DNA of 6,674 nucleotides, from contig MFIX01000052.1 in the NCBI GenBank assembly GCA_001780825.1, forward strand, positions 1,001 through 7,674. Reading direction: 5' to 3'. The notes under the pieces are model-generated. The model saw nothing but the letters and a program-made list of their open reading frames with translations. It was not told the origin of the DNA and searched no databases. Position numbers and translations under genes: made by a program. This document shows positions 5,949 through 6,674 of the stretch, in pieces; position 1 is the stretch's first letter; each line of letters opens with the position of its first letter. The stretch is from Candidatus Glassbacteria bacterium RIFCSPLOWO2_12_FULL_58_11 (GTDB lineage Bacteria; Gemmatimonadota; Glassbacteria; GWA2-58-10).

Positions 5949-6029
5949 GTAGGGGCGCACCCCCGTGTGCGCCCGGAGCGCAATCGGGAAATTCCCGAAC
6001 AACGGGCGGCCACAGGGGACCGCCCCTAC
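5949..6029. repeat. 81-bp element with GTAGGGGCG inverted ends and internal hairpins
   Basis: The ends GTAGGGGCG (5949-5957) and CGCCCCTAC (6021-6029) are perfect inverted repeats. Inside are three palindromes: GGGCGCAC/GTGCGCCC around 6 nt (5953-5974), TCGGGAA/TTCCCGA around one A (5984-5998) and GGGCGG/CCGCCC (6004-6025). The same GTAGGGGCG end opens the element at 6157. The layout suggests a small non-autonomous mobile or structural repeat without a coding sequence. Confidence 0.5.
6004..6026. repeat. Palindromic repeat unit, copy 2
   Basis: GGGCGGCCACAGGGG at its left end and CCGCCCC at its right match copy 1 (5839-5861) at 22 of 23 positions. The one change (A6019) weakens the stem, leaving GGGCGG/CCGCCC. 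It forms the right part of the 81-bp element. Confidence 0.6.
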
Positions 6030-6156
6030 CGGTTTTGCGGCATATTATGTATAATCCGAGTTAGATTCCTAAGCGTGGTGAATTATCATTCTTATTTGCT
6101 GATAGAGACATTTAATATTTTACACGAAAACGCAACATTAGAACATACAAGCAGTT

Positions 6157-6229
6157 GTAGGGGCGGGTTGGCGTGCTTCGCACGGATCTCCGCCATGCTA
6201 GGCATGGCTCCGGTTGAAACCCGCCCTAC
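6157..6229. repeat. 73-bp element folding as two hairpins closed by a 12-bp stem
   Basis: GTAGGGGCGGGTT (6157-6169) pairs with AACCCGCCCTAC (6218-6229) apart from one bulged G. The enclosed sequence holds two perfect hairpins: CGTGC/GCACG with loop TTC (6172-6184) and GCCATGC/GCATGGC with loop TAG (6192-6208). The whole can form a three-way junction as DNA or RNA on either strand. It carries no credible reading frame. The end sequence matches that of the element at 5949. Confidence 0.6.
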
Positions 6230-6255
6230 GGTGCCTGGAAATAACCAGGCGCTTA

Positions 6256-6274
6256 GGAGATATTTCAACACGCT
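6256..6274 (-). repeat. Right arm of the imperfect 19-bp inverted repeat
   Basis: On the minus strand this reads AGCGTGTTGAAATATCTCC and matches 5725-5743 at 16 of 19 positions. Together the arms bound about 550 bp. Confidence 0.4.
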
Positions 6275-6285
6275 TTCCTATCCTG

Positions 6286-6306
6286 AATAGTTTAAGCGCA
6301 GCCATC
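6286..6306. repeat. Short dispersed repeat, copy 2 (partner at 8-28)
   Basis: It matches 8-28 at 18 of 21 positions and lies 13 bp beyond the stop of the AddA-like gene. Its closeness to the inverted-repeat arm at 6256-6274 suggests both belong to one longer unit of about 50 bp. Confidence 0.4.
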
Positions 6307-6318
6307 GAGCCGGCCCTG

Positions 6319-6674
6319 TCAGAGCTCGACTGTAACGTACCGCTCTACCGCGGTAAAATACAGACCCGCCTCGCTGACTTTTTCCCCGAGGGCCAGGCGC
6401 CAGGCCTCCGCATACATTTTGAGCTGCGGGGCGTAATGAGCGGCCAGCCGCTCCAGGCCGCCGGACGCCTCTCGGTCAGTCTTGTAATCGACAATCACCC
6501 AGCGACCCTGTTCCCGGAAAGCCAGATCGACCACTCCGCGGATGATCCGCGGCCCGGATTCGCTTTGCGCTTTCGAGCCGGGCCAGGCCAGCTCGAACGG
6601 CGCCTCCACCAGGCGCAGCTCAGCCGCCAGGGCCCTGCGCCAGATTTCCGAGCGGACGACGCGCTCCACCACCT
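6319..6674 (-). CDS. addA: AddA-like helicase-nuclease, C-terminal RecB-type nuclease domain (partial)
   Basis: Only the last 118 or so codons are in the window; the gene continues past 6674, where the UvrD-type helicase motors should lie. Counting from the first GTG seen (6672), the RecB-family nuclease motifs appear in order: V22-E23-x-P25-F26, R45-G46-V47-V48-D49 (metal-binding Asp), V61-D62-Y63-K64-T65-D66 (the D-x-K catalytic pair), and Q83-x-x-x-Y87. In AddAB this domain cuts one strand during processing of double-strand breaks toward Chi-regulated recombination. The DYKTD form and the absence of a nearby iron-sulphur cysteine cluster favour AddA over AddB. A stand-alone PD-(D/E)XK nuclease or another UvrD-nuclease fusion is possible because the helicase part is not visible. 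It converges on the HNH gene across the repeat-filled gap. Confidence 0.8.
   Translation of the reverse strand, partial: VVERVVRSEIWRRALAAELRLVEAPFELAWPGSKAQSESGPRIIRGVVDLAFREQGRWVIVDYKTDREASGGLERLAAHYAPQLKMYAEAWRLALGEKVSEAGLYFTAVERYVTVEL

Larger units (their letters stand above)
5724..6318. other. Convergent intergenic region packed with palindromic repeats, no gene seen
   Basis: This 595-bp gap lies between the 3' ends of the HNH gene and the AddA-like gene. I find no open frame with codon texture or protein motifs like the neighbours. GC-rich hairpin elements alternate with AT-rich filler (for example 6045-6150). An outer inverted pair (5725-5743 and 6256-6274) encloses most of it. It probably holds several copies or fragments of a dispersed palindromic repeat family and may also end transcription from both sides. 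Confidence 0.6.

Noticed and set aside
5792..6229. Possible CRISPR array, because of several spaced repeats
   Set aside because: Units differ in length and sequence, spacing is irregular, and there are no equal-length unique spacers or cas genes.
5967..6290. 107-codon plus-strand open frame in the convergent gap
   Set aside because: It runs straight through the palindromic elements at 6004-6026 and 6157-6229, has no ribosome binding site, and its product has no domain-like pattern.
6203..6305. 34-codon minus-strand frame starting ATG at 6305, which reads into the repeat elements
   Set aside because: It lacks a ribosome binding site and ends inside the 6157-6229 element; the coding appearance comes from the repeat.
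5217..6674. Possible defence system from the HNH nuclease plus AddA-like nuclease
   Set aside because: The two genes converge, are separated by a repeat-filled gap, and each belongs to a common chromosomal family; no shared operon or defence partner is visible.

Overview
The window looks like chromosomal DNA from a GC-rich, LPS-bearing (diderm) bacterium, probably an uncultured or poorly sampled lineage. The evidence is an LptE homologue and a LolB/LolA-like lipoprotein precursor, plus GTAGGGGCG-type palindromic repeats in the gaps. A group within or near the FCB assemblage is a reasonable guess, but nothing in the window fixes the phylum.

Layout. On the minus strand at the left are a Gfo/Idh/MocA-family NAD(P)-dependent oxidoreductase (259-1260) and, 60 bp downstream, a 48-residue single-pass membrane protein (52-198) with a TTG start and a strong ribosome binding site. 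A 284-bp divergent promoter region (1261-1544) holds a good sigma-70-type promoter for each direction and a G-tract with G-quadruplex potential between them. Rightward run four genes: an exported 728-residue TPR protein (1545-3731), a LolB/DUF4292-like lipoprotein (3802-4551, true start uncertain), LptE (4639-5151) and a conserved single-domain HNH endonuclease (5217-5723). A 595-bp convergent gap (5724-6318) follows, filled with hairpins and repeats and without a credible gene. The window ends inside a minus-strand gene whose visible part is the RecB-type nuclease domain of an AddA-like helicase-nuclease (6319-6674, N-terminus outside).

How the genes fit together. The rightward operon concerns outer-membrane construction: TPR protein, LolB-like lipoprotein and LptE, which pairs with LptD to place LPS in the outer leaflet. 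The divergent oxidoreductase carries the GH(V/I)ERFNP signature of a subgroup that, from general knowledge, often sits in lipid A gene clusters; a role in sugar-nucleotide or lipid A modification is inference. The HNH protein has no clear link to the envelope genes.

I do not see a defence island, CRISPR array, integrase, transposase, tRNA or rRNA. The most unusual content is the repeat cluster at 5724-6318, particularly the 73-bp element at 6157-6229 that can fold as two hairpins closed by a long stem. Next are the missing canonical start codon of the LolB-like gene and the 192-residue internal duplication of the TPR protein.
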